In this document: positions 49,859-59,112 of the stretch, one piece after another | Numbering within the stretch: position 1 is the stretch's first letter | Layout of the letters: each line of letters starts with the position of its first letter | NCBI RefSeq assembly: GCF_000504285.1 | Contig: NZ_KI632511.1 | Span: 8,166,154 to 8,230,153, forward strand | From: Actinospica robiniae DSM 44927 | GTDB lineage: Bacteria > Actinomycetota > Actinomycetes > Streptomycetales > Catenulisporaceae | Length of the DNA: 64,000 nucleotides | Direction: 5' to 3' | Made by a program: the position numbers and the translations under genes | The notes under the pieces: generated by a model | What the model was told of the DNA's origin: nothing | The model's input: the letters and a program-made list of their open reading frames with translations, nothing else | Database searches by the model: none

Positions 49859-51252
49859 CAGCCGGCTGAGCCGGAGCGCTGGTCCTGGATCAGCGCGCGC
49901 AGCCAGTGGTAGGAGTCCTTGGGCGTGCGCGCGAAGGTGTCGAAGTCGACCCGGACGATGCCGAAGCGCTGCTCGAAGCCCTGGTCCCACTCGAAGTTGT
50001 CCAGCAGCGTCCAGACCACGTAGCCGAGCACGTCCACGCCGGCCTCGATCGCTTCGTGCAGGGCCCTGATGTGGCCGTCGAGGAACTCGATCCGGCCCTC
50101 GTCGTGCACGACGCCGTCCTGGTCCGGCTCGTCCAGGGTGGAGCAGCCGTTCTCGGTGATCAGGACCGGCGGCAGCGCGGCTCCGTAGCGCTGCTTGAGG
50201 GTGACCAGGATCTCGGTCAGCCCCTCGGGCACGATCGGCCAGCCGAACGCGGTCACCGGCGCGCCCTCGACCCCGCGCAGCTCGAACGGCAGGCCGAGGG
50301 AGAGCGGGGAGGTGGAGGCGGCCAGCGGGTCGAGCCCGGCGGCGGTGGTCGGGTTGTAGTAGTTGACCCCGAGCACGTCCGGACGCCCGGACGAGATGAT
50401 CTTCAGATCGCCTTCGTGCACGTACTCCGGGGCGTCCTCGAACCCGAAGACGGACAGGTCGGCGTACTCGCCGAGCAGCAGCGGGTCGGTCAGCACCCGG
50501 TTGTGCAGCGTGTCGTAGGCGTGCGCGGCGGCGATGTCGGCCGGGGCCGAGCTCGCGGCGCGCACCGGGGTGTAGTTGTGGGCGAGGCCCACCTTCAGTC
50601 CCCGGGCGCGCAGCTCGGCGGCGGCCAGGCCGTGCGCGAGCAGCTGGTGGTGGGCGCCGGGCAGCGCCTCGAAGCCGAGGGTGCGGCCGGGCGCGTGGGT
50701 GCCGAGCGCGTAGCCGAGGGCAAGGTGGATGAACGGCTCGTTGAGCGTGTGCACGGTCTCGACCCGGCCGGCGAAGAACTCGGCCATGAGCGCGGCGTAC
50801 TCGGCGAAGCGGTACGCGGTCTCCCGGTTGAGCCAGCCGCCCTGGTCCTCGAGCGCCTGCGGCAGGTCCCAGTGGTAGAGCGTCGGCACGGCGGTGATCC
50901 CGCGGCTGCTCAGGGCCTCGAGCAGGCGGTCGTAGTAGTCCAGGCCCGCCTCGAGCGCGGGGCCGGTGCCCTCGGGCTGGATCCGGGGCCAGGCCACCGA
51001 GAACCGGTAGAGGTCCGCGCCGAGCTCGGCGGCGAGCTCCGCGTCCTCGGCGTAGCGGTGGTAGCTGTCGCAGGCCTCGTCACCGGTGCTCGCGTCCGCG
51101 ATGGTGCCCGGGGTGTGGGCGAAGCGGTCCCAGACCGACTCGCCGCGTCCGCCCTCGTGCACGCCTCCTTCGACCTGGTAGCAGGAGGTGCCGGCGCCCC
51201 AGAGGAATCCTTCCGGGAAGCGCGGCAGCGGGCGGGCGGGGGTGTGCGTCAT
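49858..51252 (-). CDS. GH1 beta-glucosidase
   Basis: 464-residue family 1 glycosidase. The N-terminal signature is FLWGAGTSCYQVEGG, the acid/base E172 lies in HTLNEPF, and the nucleophile E367 in LITENGC. The aglycone-site block FEWDQGFEQRFGIVRVD precedes the end. There is no signal peptide, so it is cytoplasmic and hydrolyses beta-glucosides or related disaccharides. It starts 30 nt after the HpnB-like gene and is coupled to the MFS gene. Confidence 0.94.
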   Translation of the reverse strand: MTHTPARPLPRFPEGFLWGAGTSCYQVEGGVHEGGRGESVWDRFAHTPGTIADASTGDEACDSYHRYAEDAELAAELGADLYRFSVAWPRIQPEGTGPALEAGLDYYDRLLEALSSRGITAVPTLYHWDLPQALEDQGGWLNRETAYRFAEYAALMAEFFAGRVETVHTLNEPFIHLALGYALGTHAPGRTLGFEALPGAHHQLLAHGLAAAELRARGLKVGLAHNYTPVRAASSAPADIAAAHAYDTLHNRVLTDPLLLGEYADLSVFGFEDAPEYVHEGDLKIISSGRPDVLGVNYYNPTTAAGLDPLAASTSPLSLGLPFELRGVEGAPVTAFGWPIVPEGLTEILVTLKQRYGAALPPVLITENGCSTLDEPDQDGVVHDEGRIEFLDGHIRALHEAIEAGVDVLGYVVWTLLDNFEWDQGFEQRFGIVRVDFDTFARTPKDSYHWLRALIQDQRSGSAG

Positions 51253-51282
51253 CGGATCGGGCTCCGTTTCTTGAATCTGTGT

Positions 51283-52497
51283 TCATGTTAGGGCGCGGGG
51301 GCTGGCCTCACCAGAGTCGGCGGTGCGCCCTTTCCAGGCGCCGCCCCGGCCGCGGCGGTGCCGGCGGGCCGAGTCCACGGTCATCGCGCCGTACAGGGCC
51401 ATCACGGTGGGCAGCAGGAGGGCGCGCCAGGCGGCGAGGCGGTAGAGCCGGAGGACCGGCAGATAGCTGAGGGTCAGCAGCGCCCAGGCGAGAAGCGCGG
51501 GCACGGCCGCGGTCCAGGCGCCGGCGGCCGCGCCCGCCACGCCGACCAACGGCGGCACCCCGTAGGTCAGGGCGAGGCCGAGGACGGTACCGGCCAGAAG
51601 CCAGGGGTTGCACCGCAGTTGGGTGTAGGCGCTGCGCGCGATCATATCCCAGAGGTCTGCCATGCGCGGGTAAGGACGCAGGCTGCGCACGCTCCGGGTG
51701 ACGCCGAGCCAGGTGCGGCCGCCTGTAACTTTCAGCAGCCGGCCGAGGGCGACGTCGTCGATCCGGGCGGAGGCGATCGGGGCCAGCCCGCCCGCCTGCT
51801 CCAGCCGCGATCGGCGCACCAGCATGCACCCGCCGGCCGCGCCCGCGGTGCGGCTGCGGGCGCTGCGGATCCAGGCGGGCGGATAGAGCTGGAAGAAGCT
51901 GTAGACGAAGGCCGGGACGATGTGGCGTTCCGCGGCCGACTTGGTGCTCAGCCGGGCCATCAGCGAGACGAGGTCCCAGCCGCCGGCCCGGGCGTGGGCG
52001 ACGAGGCGGCGCACGCTGTCCGGCGGATGGCCGATGTCGGCGTCGGTGAAGAGCACGTACTCGCTCGGGCCGCAGGCGCGCAGCGCGCGGTCCATCGCCG
52101 CGACCTTCCCGGCCCAGCCCGGCGGCGGGCCGTCCCCGCGCAGCACCTCGAGGGTGATCCGCTCCGCGCCCTCGGCCAGCCGGCGGGCCAGCTCGCCGGT
52201 CCCGTCCGAGCTCGCGTCGTCCACCAGGACGATCTCGAGCCGGCCCGGATAGTCCTGGGCCAGCAGCGTCGGAAGCGTCTCCGGCAGGATCTCCGCCTCG
52301 TCCCGGGCCGGCACGACCACGACGACGGCGGGCCACTCCTCGTCGGCGCCGGGCGTCGGCGCGGACGAAACCGGCACCGGTGGAAGGCTGATGTCCATCC
52401 GCCAGAACCCGCCTCGGAACGCCACCAGGCTGACCCAGATGGCGAGCGAGATCCAGGCCGGCACCGCGAGTACGTCGAAGACTGTGGTCACAGGCAT
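51283..52497 (-). CDS. HpnB-like family 2 glycosyltransferase
   Basis: 404-residue membrane-associated GT2. An N-terminal span precedes the GT-A domain with VVVPARDEAEILPETLPTLL, the DDASSDGT motif and the metal-binding LFTDADIGHPPDSV. The acceptor region ASARIDDVALGRLLK and three or four C-terminal spans follow. This matches hopene-associated glycosyltransferase HpnB. No hopanoid biosynthesis gene (shc or other hpn) is in the window, so the acceptor lipid is inferred. It follows the CoA transferase by 22 nt. Confidence 0.85.
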   Translation of the reverse strand: MPVTTVFDVLAVPAWISLAIWVSLVAFRGGFWRMDISLPPVPVSSAPTPGADEEWPAVVVVVPARDEAEILPETLPTLLAQDYPGRLEIVLVDDASSDGTGELARRLAEGAERITLEVLRGDGPPPGWAGKVAAMDRALRACGPSEYVLFTDADIGHPPDSVRRLVAHARAGGWDLVSLMARLSTKSAAERHIVPAFVYSFFQLYPPAWIRSARSRTAGAAGGCMLVRRSRLEQAGGLAPIASARIDDVALGRLLKVTGGRTWLGVTRSVRSLRPYPRMADLWDMIARSAYTQLRCNPWLLAGTVLGLALTYGVPPLVGVAGAAAGAWTAAVPALLAWALLTLSYLPVLRLYRLAAWRALLLPTVMALYGAMTVDSARRHRRGRGGAWKGRTADSGEASPRALT

Positions 52498-52519
52498 CAG
52501 CCTGCCATGGCTCGTACGC

Positions 52520-53695
52520 CTACTCGGTGCCGTGCGACTGCGCCGTTCGGGCGTAGTGCGCGAGCAGTCGCCGGATCTCCGCGCCGTCCTCGTCGAGCCG
52601 AGGTGGTGCGGAGCGGTAGGTTGCCGGCGTCTCGCTGAACGCGATCGGGTGCGCGACCTGGCGCAGCGGACCGTCCCGGCGCGGGTCTTCGACCTCTGCC
52701 ACCGCGCCGAGCCCGAGCCGCTCGGCGAGCGCGAAGGCCTCGGCGAGGTCGTTGATCGGTCCGCAGGGGACGGCGGCCGCGCTCAGCGCCGTGAACCAGG
52801 CGTCGGCGTCGCGGGCGGAGAGCAGCCGGTTGAGTTCGGCCGCGAGCTCGTCCCGGTGCGCGACCCGCTCGCGGTTGCCGCCGAAGCGCGGATCGGCGGC
52901 CAGTTCCGCCGCGCCGAGGGCCGCGCACAGCCGCTCGAACTGCCGGTCGTTCCCGGCGGCGATGACGATCGGCCGATCGGCCGCCTGGTAGACCTCGTAC
53001 GGCGCGATGCTCGGGTGCGCGTTGCCGAGCGCGCGCGGCACTACGCCGGCGGCGAGGTAGCCGGACGAGTGGTTGGAGAGCCCTGACAGCAGGGACGTCA
53101 GCAGCGAGACCTCGACCCGCTGTCCCGGACCGCCCTGCTCGCGGTGCCGCAGCGCGGCCATGATGCCGAACGCCGCGTGCAGGCCGGTGACGACGTCGAC
53201 GAGCGCGACGCCGACCTTCGTCCCACTCCCGCCGGTCTCGCCGGTGACGCTCATCAGACCACCGACGGCCTGCACGATCAGGTCGTAGCCGGGCAGGCCG
53301 GCGCCCTCGTCCGCGCCGAAGCCGGTGATCGAGCAGTAGACGACGCCCGGATTCAGCTCCCTGACCTGCTCGTAGCCGAGCCCGTGGCGGTCCATGGTGC
53401 CGGGCAGGAAGTTCTCCACCACCACGTCCGCGCGCCGCACCAGCTCCCGCGCCAGAGCCGCGTCCTCGGCGGTGGTGAAGTCGAGCGCGACGGACTGCTT
53501 GTTGCGGTTGACGCCGAGGAAGTAGGTGGCGGTGGAGTCGGCGAAGGGCGGCCCCCAGGCGCGGGTGTCGTCACCGATCCCCGGCCGCTCCACCTTGACC
53601 ACCTGCGCGCCGAGGTCGGCGAGCAGCATGGTGGCGTACGGCCCGGCCAGGACCCGGCTGAAGTCGGCGATCAGCACACCGTCGAGCGGTTTCAT
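52520..53695 (-). CDS. class III CoA transferase (CaiB/BaiF)
   Basis: 391-residue CoA transferase. The N-terminal block KPLDGVLIADFSRVLAGPYATMLLADLGAQVVKVE is diagnostic, and its aspartate-containing YCSITGFGADEGAGLPGYDLIVQAVGGLMSVTG supplies the catalytic region. The family moves CoA between carboxylic acids in the cytosol. The acid is unknown. It appears to be the first gene of the run CoA transferase, HpnB-like, GH1, MFS, a combination with no obvious single pathway. Confidence 0.9.
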   Translation of the reverse strand: MKPLDGVLIADFSRVLAGPYATMLLADLGAQVVKVERPGIGDDTRAWGPPFADSTATYFLGVNRNKQSVALDFTTAEDAALARELVRRADVVVENFLPGTMDRHGLGYEQVRELNPGVVYCSITGFGADEGAGLPGYDLIVQAVGGLMSVTGETGGSGTKVGVALVDVVTGLHAAFGIMAALRHREQGGPGQRVEVSLLTSLLSGLSNHSSGYLAAGVVPRALGNAHPSIAPYEVYQAADRPIVIAAGNDRQFERLCAALGAAELAADPRFGGNRERVAHRDELAAELNRLLSARDADAWFTALSAAAVPCGPINDLAEAFALAERLGLGAVAEVEDPRRDGPLRQVAHPIAFSETPATYRSAPPRLDEDGAEIRRLLAHYARTAQSHGTE

Positions 53696-53772
53696 GGTCG
53701 GGCCATGCTACCCGGGTGCCGTACGTCTGCGAAGGTGACGAGGGTGCCGAGAGTGTCTCCGGTGTCTCCGGA

Positions 53773-54339
53773 TCAGCCCTGCGGGCGCAGGCCGTCGAAC
53801 AGGACACTGAGATAGGCGTGGGTGAGCTCGGCGGAGAGCGGCCCGCTGCGGGCGATGGCGAAGGCGGTCTCGCCGATGAGCTGCATGACGGCGTCCCCGT
53901 CGAGATCGGTGCGGATCTCGCCGTCGCGGCGGGCGCCTTCGATCATGCCGTGGGTGGCGGCGACGAGTTCGGCGCGCAGGGCGGTGGTCGCGGGCTGGTT
54001 CAGCTCGCCGAGGTGGTCGCCGATGGGGTGGTAGGACGCCTGGAACGCCATCAGCTCGCCGAGGAACGCGCGCAGCGCGGCGTACGGGGTGGTCGCGGCG
54101 AGCAGGTCGCGGGCTCGGCTGACGACCGGTTCGAGCAGGCGGGAGACGGCGGCGTCGACGAGGGCGTCCTTGCCGCCGAAGGCGCGCACGACGGTGCCGG
54201 CGCCCACGCCCGCCTTCTTGGCGACGGCGTCGACGGTGAGCGGCGCGCCGGGGGTCGCCAGCAAGGACACCGCCGCGTCCAGGACGAGGGCGCGGTTGCG
54301 CACGGCGTCGGCACGGGCGCCGGCTGCGGGCGTTGACAA
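53773..54339 (-). CDS. TetR family repressor
   Basis: About 188 residues. The HTH region is LTVDAVAKKAGVGAGTVVRAFGGKDALVDA, followed by an all-helical ligand domain. I chose TTG 54339 because GGAAGGAG lies 8 nt upstream. An ATG at 54378 would put the start inside an operator. It diverges from a FAD monooxygenase gene, and two TGGAA-N6-TTCCA operators lie between them, so it probably represses that gene and itself. Confidence 0.85.
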   Translation of the reverse strand: MSTPAAGARADAVRNRALVLDAAVSLLATPGAPLTVDAVAKKAGVGAGTVVRAFGGKDALVDAAVSRLLEPVVSRARDLLAATTPYAALRAFLGELMAFQASYHPIGDHLGELNQPATTALRAELVAATHGMIEGARRDGEIRTDLDGDAVMQLIGETAFAIARSGPLSAELTHAYLSVLFDGLRPQG

Positions 54340-54382
54340 ATGGAACGCTCCTTCCAGATAATCAAATGGAACCTTCATTCCA
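54333..54382 (+). promoter_or_regulatory. promoter with two TetR operators
   Basis: TTGACA (54333-54338) and GATAAT (54357-54362) are 18 nt apart and point at the monooxygenase gene. TGGAACGCTCCTTCCA (54341-54356) fills the spacer, and TGGAACCTTCATTCCA (54367-54382) lies just downstream, 26 nt on. Repression by blocking RNA polymerase follows from the geometry. Confidence 0.75.
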
Positions 54383-54408
54383 GTTGATTCTAGCGCGAGG
54401 AGCCCTCC

Positions 54409-55584
54409 ATGACCGCCCCGCCCCGGATCCTCATCTCCGGCGCGAGCATCGCCGGCCTGACCCTGGCGCACTGGCTCGCCCGCCACGGACTCCAGCCCCT
54501 CGTCGTCGAACGCGCCACGGCCCCGCGAGTCGGCGGCAACGGCGTGGACCTGCGCGGTCATGCCCGGGAGGTGGCGCAGCGGATGGGCATCTGGGCCCAG
54601 GTGTCCGCGCAGGCGGCGGACGTGCGCAGCGTCAAATTCGTCGACGCCGCCGACCGCGCCGTAGCCCGCCTGCGCATCCACGATCCCGGCGCGATCGAAG
54701 TCATGCGCGGGGATCTGGTGGCGCTGCTACGTGAGAAGACCGACGTCGAGATCCTCCACGGCGACAGCATCCGGGAGTTGGAGCAGGACGAGGCGGGCGT
54801 GGACGTGAGCTTCGAGAACGCCGCGCCCCGCCGCTTCGATCTGGTCGTGGGAGCCGACGGCATGCACTCGCGGGTCCGGCGTCTGGCCTTCGGGCCGGAG
54901 TCCGAGTTCATCCGGCATAAGGACCATTACTTCGCTTTCGCCGACGCCGACGCGGCCCTCGGTGAGGACCGCTGCGTCACCATGTTCAACATGCCCAGCC
55001 GGATGGCCGGCATCTACCGTTCGGGAAACCACGCCCAGGCCAAGACGTACTTCGCCTTCCGGTCGCCGCCGCTGGACTACGACCGTCGGGACGTGCCCGC
55101 GCACAAGCGGCTGGTGCGCGAAGCCTTCGGACCGCAGCCGCCCTGGCATATCAGCCGTCTGCTGGACGGCGCGCTGGCCGACCCGGAGTTCTACTTCGAC
55201 GCCGCGGCGCAGGTGCACATGACGTCCTGGTCGAAGGGCCGCGTCGTCCTGGTCGGCGATGCCGCGTGGTGCGTGTCTCCGGCCGCCGGCGCGGGCGCGG
55301 AACTGGCGATGGTCGGCGCCTACCGCCTCGCCGGAGAGCTGGCCCAGGCCGAAGGCCGGCACGAGCGGGCCTTCGCCGGGTACGAATCCGCGCACCGGCC
55401 GCTCGTCAAGGCCCGGCGGCAGATCGGGCCCAACCTGCGGCTCATGGTCCCGCGCACCCGGGCCGGCCAGAGCGCCCGCAACACGCTGAGCCGACTTCGT
55501 ATCCTGACACTCGCGGAGGCCGCCGGACGGCGCATGACCCCCGCCGGCGCCGACCCGCTGCCGGTGTACGGAGGCGCGGTCTGA
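54409..55584 (+). CDS. FAD-dependent monooxygenase
   Basis: 391-residue class A flavin hydroxylase-like enzyme. The dinucleotide motif ILISGASIAGLTLAHWLARHG, the DG motif VVGADGMHSRVRRL and the second FAD motif VVLVGDAAWCVSPAAGAGAELAMVGAYRLAGEL are all in place. Related proteins degrade or modify aromatic polyketides and tetracyclines; the substrate here is unknown. ATG 54409 has GAGGAG 8 nt upstream. It is under a TetR-controlled promoter. Confidence 0.9.
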   Translation: MTAPPRILISGASIAGLTLAHWLARHGLQPLVVERATAPRVGGNGVDLRGHAREVAQRMGIWAQVSAQAADVRSVKFVDAADRAVARLRIHDPGAIEVMRGDLVALLREKTDVEILHGDSIRELEQDEAGVDVSFENAAPRRFDLVVGADGMHSRVRRLAFGPESEFIRHKDHYFAFADADAALGEDRCVTMFNMPSRMAGIYRSGNHAQAKTYFAFRSPPLDYDRRDVPAHKRLVREAFGPQPPWHISRLLDGALADPEFYFDAAAQVHMTSWSKGRVVLVGDAAWCVSPAAGAGAELAMVGAYRLAGELAQAEGRHERAFAGYESAHRPLVKARRQIGPNLRLMVPRTRAGQSARNTLSRLRILTLAEAAGRRMTPAGADPLPVYGGAV

Positions 55585-55633
55585 CGAAAAACCCACGTGC
55601 TCGTGCGCAGCGGGCCCGCCTAGAATCCGCCGC

Positions 55634-56392
55634 ATGGATCTGCGCATCGTGACCACTGCCGAGCGGCCCGACCTGAAATCCTCGTTCGCGAATGCGGAGA
55701 CCACTGATCCGTGGCCCGCGTTCATGAACGAGGACCCGATATCCCTGCTGTATTACAGCGACAACCGGGTGGCGAACCCGGAGTTCGGCCTGATCGCCTA
55801 CGACGCCGCGGACCCGGACCAGGCCATCGCCCGCGCGTACTGCGTGCCCTTCGCCTGGGACGGCGATCCGGCGCTCGGCGACCTGCCGATCGACGGGTGG
55901 GACGGGGTGATCTGGCGCGGGGCGCGCGACCGGCAGGTGGGTAAGAAGCCGAACATGGTCTCGGCGCTGGAGATCACGATTCCCAAGAACCTGCAGGGCA
56001 CCGGACTGTCCGCGAAGCTGCTGGCGGCGATGCGGGACAACGTCGCGCGGCTCGGGTTCGAGCATCTCATCGCCCCGGTGCGGCCGAACCGCAAGCACCT
56101 GGTCCCGGACCTTCCCATCGACGAGTACGCGGCGCTGGTCCGCGACGACGGACTGCCGCAGGACCCGTGGCTGCGCGTCCACGTCCGCGCCGGCGGCAGA
56201 ATCGTCGGCGTCTGCAAGCGCGCGATGGTCATCCCCGGCACCCTGGCCGAGTGGCGCACCTGGACCGGCCTGCCGTTCGACCAGTCCGGGCCGGTCGTCG
56301 TGCCGGAGGCGCTCGTGCCGGTCCAGTGCAGCGTCGAGCACGACTATGCGGTCTACATCGAGCCGGCAGTGTGGGTGCACCACAAGATCTGA
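55634..56392 (+). CDS. GNAT-like N-acetyltransferase
   Basis: 252-residue protein. A weak acetyl-CoA-binding segment is visible (SALEITIPKNLQGTGLSAKLLAAMRDNVARLGFEHLIAPVRPNRK), with the QGTGLS turn in the place of the usual QxxGxG/A. Actinobacterial homologues are annotated only as GNAT or hypothetical. It has no signal peptide. It lies 49 nt after the monooxygenase gene and may be its transcript partner. The convergent IclR gene begins 24 nt after its stop. Confidence 0.65.
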   Translation: MDLRIVTTAERPDLKSSFANAETTDPWPAFMNEDPISLLYYSDNRVANPEFGLIAYDAADPDQAIARAYCVPFAWDGDPALGDLPIDGWDGVIWRGARDRQVGKKPNMVSALEITIPKNLQGTGLSAKLLAAMRDNVARLGFEHLIAPVRPNRKHLVPDLPIDEYAALVRDDGLPQDPWLRVHVRAGGRIVGVCKRAMVIPGTLAEWRTWTGLPFDQSGPVVVPEALVPVQCSVEHDYAVYIEPAVWVHHKI

Positions 56393-56416
56393 GCCGGCTC
56401 TCGCCGAGGACGGGCC

Positions 56417-58180
56417 TCAGCCGGACACCAGCTCCAGGTCCGCGCTGATCCTGGCCGCGGCCGCGCGGAGCACGGGCAGGACGTCGGCGCGGGCTTCGTC
56501 GGCGCTGGTGCGGGCGGCGTGGAGGGAGACGTTGACCGCCGCCACGGCGCGGCCGGCCGGGTCGCGCACGGGGACGGCGATGGAACGCAGGCCTTCTTCG
56601 AGCTCTTGGTCCACCAGCGCGCACCCCTCGTCGGCGACGGCCGCGAGCATGCGGGCGAGCGCGGCCGGATCGGTGACGGTGTGGCTCGTCAGGGCTTTGA
56701 GTTCGGCCCGAGCCAGTCGCCGGGACCGCTCCGGCTCGGGCAGGTCGGCCAGCAGCACGCGGCCCATCGAGGTCGCGTAGGCGGGGAAGCGGGTGCCGAT
56801 CATGATGTCCACGCTCATGATCCGCCCCGCCGCGGCTCGGGCGACGTAGCGGATGTCATCGCCGTCGAGCACGGCCATCGAGGCCGACTCGTGCACGGCC
56901 GCGACGACTTCGGCCAGGTGCGGCTGCGCGAGTTCGCCGAGCGAGAGCTGGGAGAGCCGGGGGTATCCGAGTTCGAGGATGCGCGGCAGAACCCTGAAAC
57001 GATTGCCGTCCGTGGTGACGTAGCCCTGGCGGGCCGAGGTGAGCAGGGCGCGGCGGGCGGTGGCCCGGGGCAGGCCGGTCGAGGCGGCGGCCTCGGACAG
57101 CGTCATCCCGGCCGGGCCGCCCGCGCCCAACGCCGACAGCACACTGATTCCGCGGGCCAGCGACTGGAGATAGCCGGGGCCGTGCTGCTCCTTCGCGGCG
57201 GCGGTCGGATCGATCGGTTCCGCTGGGGCGTCGACGACGGCGGCGTCGACGGCGTTGGCAGCATCGGCAACGTCGACGGCAGCCGCGTCAGCGGGCACGC
57301 CGTGCTCGGCCAGCGTCCGGGTCATCCGAGCGGCGCAGTCCAGCATGTCCGGCAGCACCGACTCGGCCAGCGACGCCACCGTCTGCCGGCTGGTGTGGCT
57401 GACCACGCTCAGCGCGCACACCAGCGCGCCCGCGGGGTCGCGGACCGGGACCGCGAGGGCGATCAGGCCCTGCTCGATCAGCTGGTCGTCGGCGACCCAG
57501 CCGTCCCGCCGCGCCCGCTCGACCCGCTCGCGGAACTCGCCCTCCACCGCGTCGATCGCAGCCACCGCGCCGATCGCGGCCGGCTCGGCGGCCCGGCCGG
57601 GGCGGGGCAGCGCCGGGAACCCGTCGCCGGCCGGATCCGCGGCCAGCCGGGCGTGCCAGGCCTCGAAGTCGGCCGCGGTCCAGTCGCGGGCGAACAGCGC
57701 GCCGGGGGCGCAGCGCTCGGCCGGCAGGGCGTCGCCGACCCGGAACGAGATCGACAGGGCCCTGCGACGCTTGACCTGGACGATGAAGCGCGCCGCGTCC
57801 CGGTCGGGCACGGCGAGGGAGACGGACTCGTCGAGGCGGGCCGCGAGCTCGCGCGCGAGCGGGCCGAGGGCCTCGGGCAGGCCGCTGCCGCGCAGATAAG
57901 CGTTGCCCAGCCGGGCGGCCGGGGGAGCGAGCACCAGGTCGCGGCCGTCGCCCTCGGCGCGCAGGCAGTCGAGCTCGAGGAGGGTGGCGGCCACCCGGTC
58001 CACGGTCGAGCGGGCCAGCCCGGTGGCCCGGGTCAGCTCGCTGGCGCGCAGCCGCCCGCCGGGCGCGTCGGCCAGGACGCGCAGCACTGCGAAGCCGCGT
58101 TCGAGCGGCCCCACGCTCTCGTCGGGGTGCGGCAGCGGCGCTTCGGCCGGCTCCGGGCCGCGCGCTGTCGTCTCCGTCAC
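56417..58180 (-). CDS. pcaR: tandem (double) IclR-family regulator of the pca genes
   Basis: About 587 residues made of two complete IclR proteins fused head to tail. Module 1 (~15-290) has the winged helix LRASELTRATGLARSTVDRVAATLL and an IclR ligand domain ending VCALSVVSHTSRQTV. After an Ala/Asp/Val-rich linker (~295-330), module 2 repeats the pattern (MTLSEAAASTGLPRATARRALL ... ALVDQELEEGLRSIAVPVRDPAG, the IclR signature). It diverges from pcaI, so control of the pca operon is inferred, probably by protocatechuate or 3-oxoadipate. The start GTG 58180 is judged from GGAAAGG 6 nt upstream; an earlier start at 58213 is open. Confidence 0.82.
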   Translation of the reverse strand: MTETTARGPEPAEAPLPHPDESVGPLERGFAVLRVLADAPGGRLRASELTRATGLARSTVDRVAATLLELDCLRAEGDGRDLVLAPPAARLGNAYLRGSGLPEALGPLARELAARLDESVSLAVPDRDAARFIVQVKRRRALSISFRVGDALPAERCAPGALFARDWTAADFEAWHARLAADPAGDGFPALPRPGRAAEPAAIGAVAAIDAVEGEFRERVERARRDGWVADDQLIEQGLIALAVPVRDPAGALVCALSVVSHTSRQTVASLAESVLPDMLDCAARMTRTLAEHGVPADAAAVDVADAANAVDAAVVDAPAEPIDPTAAAKEQHGPGYLQSLARGISVLSALGAGGPAGMTLSEAAASTGLPRATARRALLTSARQGYVTTDGNRFRVLPRILELGYPRLSQLSLGELAQPHLAEVVAAVHESASMAVLDGDDIRYVARAAAGRIMSVDIMIGTRFPAYATSMGRVLLADLPEPERSRRLARAELKALTSHTVTDPAALARMLAAVADEGCALVDQELEEGLRSIAVPVRDPAGRAVAAVNVSLHAARTSADEARADVLPVLRAAAARISADLELVSG

Positions 58181-58252
58181 ACCCACCCTTTCCACTCCTG
58201 ACCTCTCTCGCACTCTAACCGCCCGGGCCCGCGGATTCGCCGCAGCGCGGCG

Positions 58253-58320
58253 TTGACAAGCGCGGGCGCGCGAAGCAGACTCGGCCCACAGAGTAGTGAA
58301 TTTTAGTTCATCAGACGAAC
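58253..58320 (+). promoter_or_regulatory. pca promoter and candidate IclR operator
   Basis: TTGACA (58253-58258) and CAGACT (58276-58281) with 17-nt spacing point at pcaI. Downstream, TGAATTTTAGTTCA (58297-58310) overlaps GTTC-N7-GAAC (58306-58320), inverted repeats of the size IclR dimers bind. The AT-rich block ends 12 nt before the pcaI start. Confidence 0.5.
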
Positions 58321-58332
58321 GGGCTCACGAAC

Positions 58333-59112
58333 ATGGACAAGACGGTGGCCACCGCGGCCGAGGCCGTGGCCGGCATCGGGGACGGCTCCTCGCTCGCGGT
58401 CGGCGGCTTCGGGCTCAGCGGGGTGCCGAACGTGCTGATCGCCGCGCTCTACGAGCAGGGCGCGCGCGAGCTCAGCGTGGTCTCCAACAACTGCGGGGTG
58501 GACGGCGGCGGCCTCGGCATCCTGCTCGCGGCCGGCCGGATCACCCGGGTCACCGGCAGCTACGTGGGCGAGAACAAGGAGTTCGCCCGCCGCTACCTGT
58601 CCGGCGAGCTCGAACTCGAGCTGACCCCGCAGGGCACGCTGGCCGAGCGGCTAAGGGCCGGCGGCGCCGGCATCCCGGCCTTCTTTACCCCGGCCGGCGT
58701 GGGCACCCAGGTGGCCGAGGGCGGACTGCCCTGGCGCTACGCGCCCGACGGCACGGTCGCCGTGGCCTCCCCGGCCAAGGAGGTGCGCGAGTTCGACGGC
58801 GTGGAGTACGTGCTCGAACGCGGCATCCGCACCGACTACGCGCTGGTGCGCGCCTGGAAGGGCGACCGGCACGGCAACCTCGTCTTCCGCCGCGCCTCGC
58901 GCAACTTCAACCCGCTGGCCGCGATGGCCGGGCGGACGACCATCGCAGAGGTCGAGCATCTAGTCGAGCCGGGCGAGCTCGAGCCGGACTCCGTGCACCT
59001 GCCCGGCGTGTTCGTCCGGCGGGTGCTGCCGCTGAGCCCGGAGCAGGCCGCCGACAAGGGAATCGAGAAGCGCACGGTGAGCGTGCGCGAGGCCGGAGAG
59101 GCAGCCCTCTGA
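58333..59112 (+). CDS. pcaI: 3-oxoadipate CoA-transferase subunit A
   Basis: 259-residue alpha subunit of succinyl-CoA:3-oxoadipate CoA transferase. The CoA-binding block [38 protein letters not shown] and the [15 protein letters not shown] segment are characteristic. With PcaJ it activates 3-oxoadipate with CoA from succinyl-CoA. First gene of the pca operon, divergent from the IclR gene. Its stop overlaps the pcaJ start by one base (TGATG). Confidence 0.93.
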   Translation: MDKTVATAAEAVAGIGDGSSLAVGGFGLSGVPNVLIAALYEQGARELSVVSNNCGVDGGGLGILLAAGRITRVTGSYVGENKEFARRYLSGELELELTPQGTLAERLRAGGAGIPAFFTPAGVGTQVAEGGLPWRYAPDGTVAVASPAKEVREFDGVEYVLERGIRTDYALVRAWKGDRHGNLVFRRASRNFNPLAAMAGRTTIAEVEHLVEPGELEPDSVHLPGVFVRRVLPLSPEQAADKGIEKRTVSVREAGEAAL

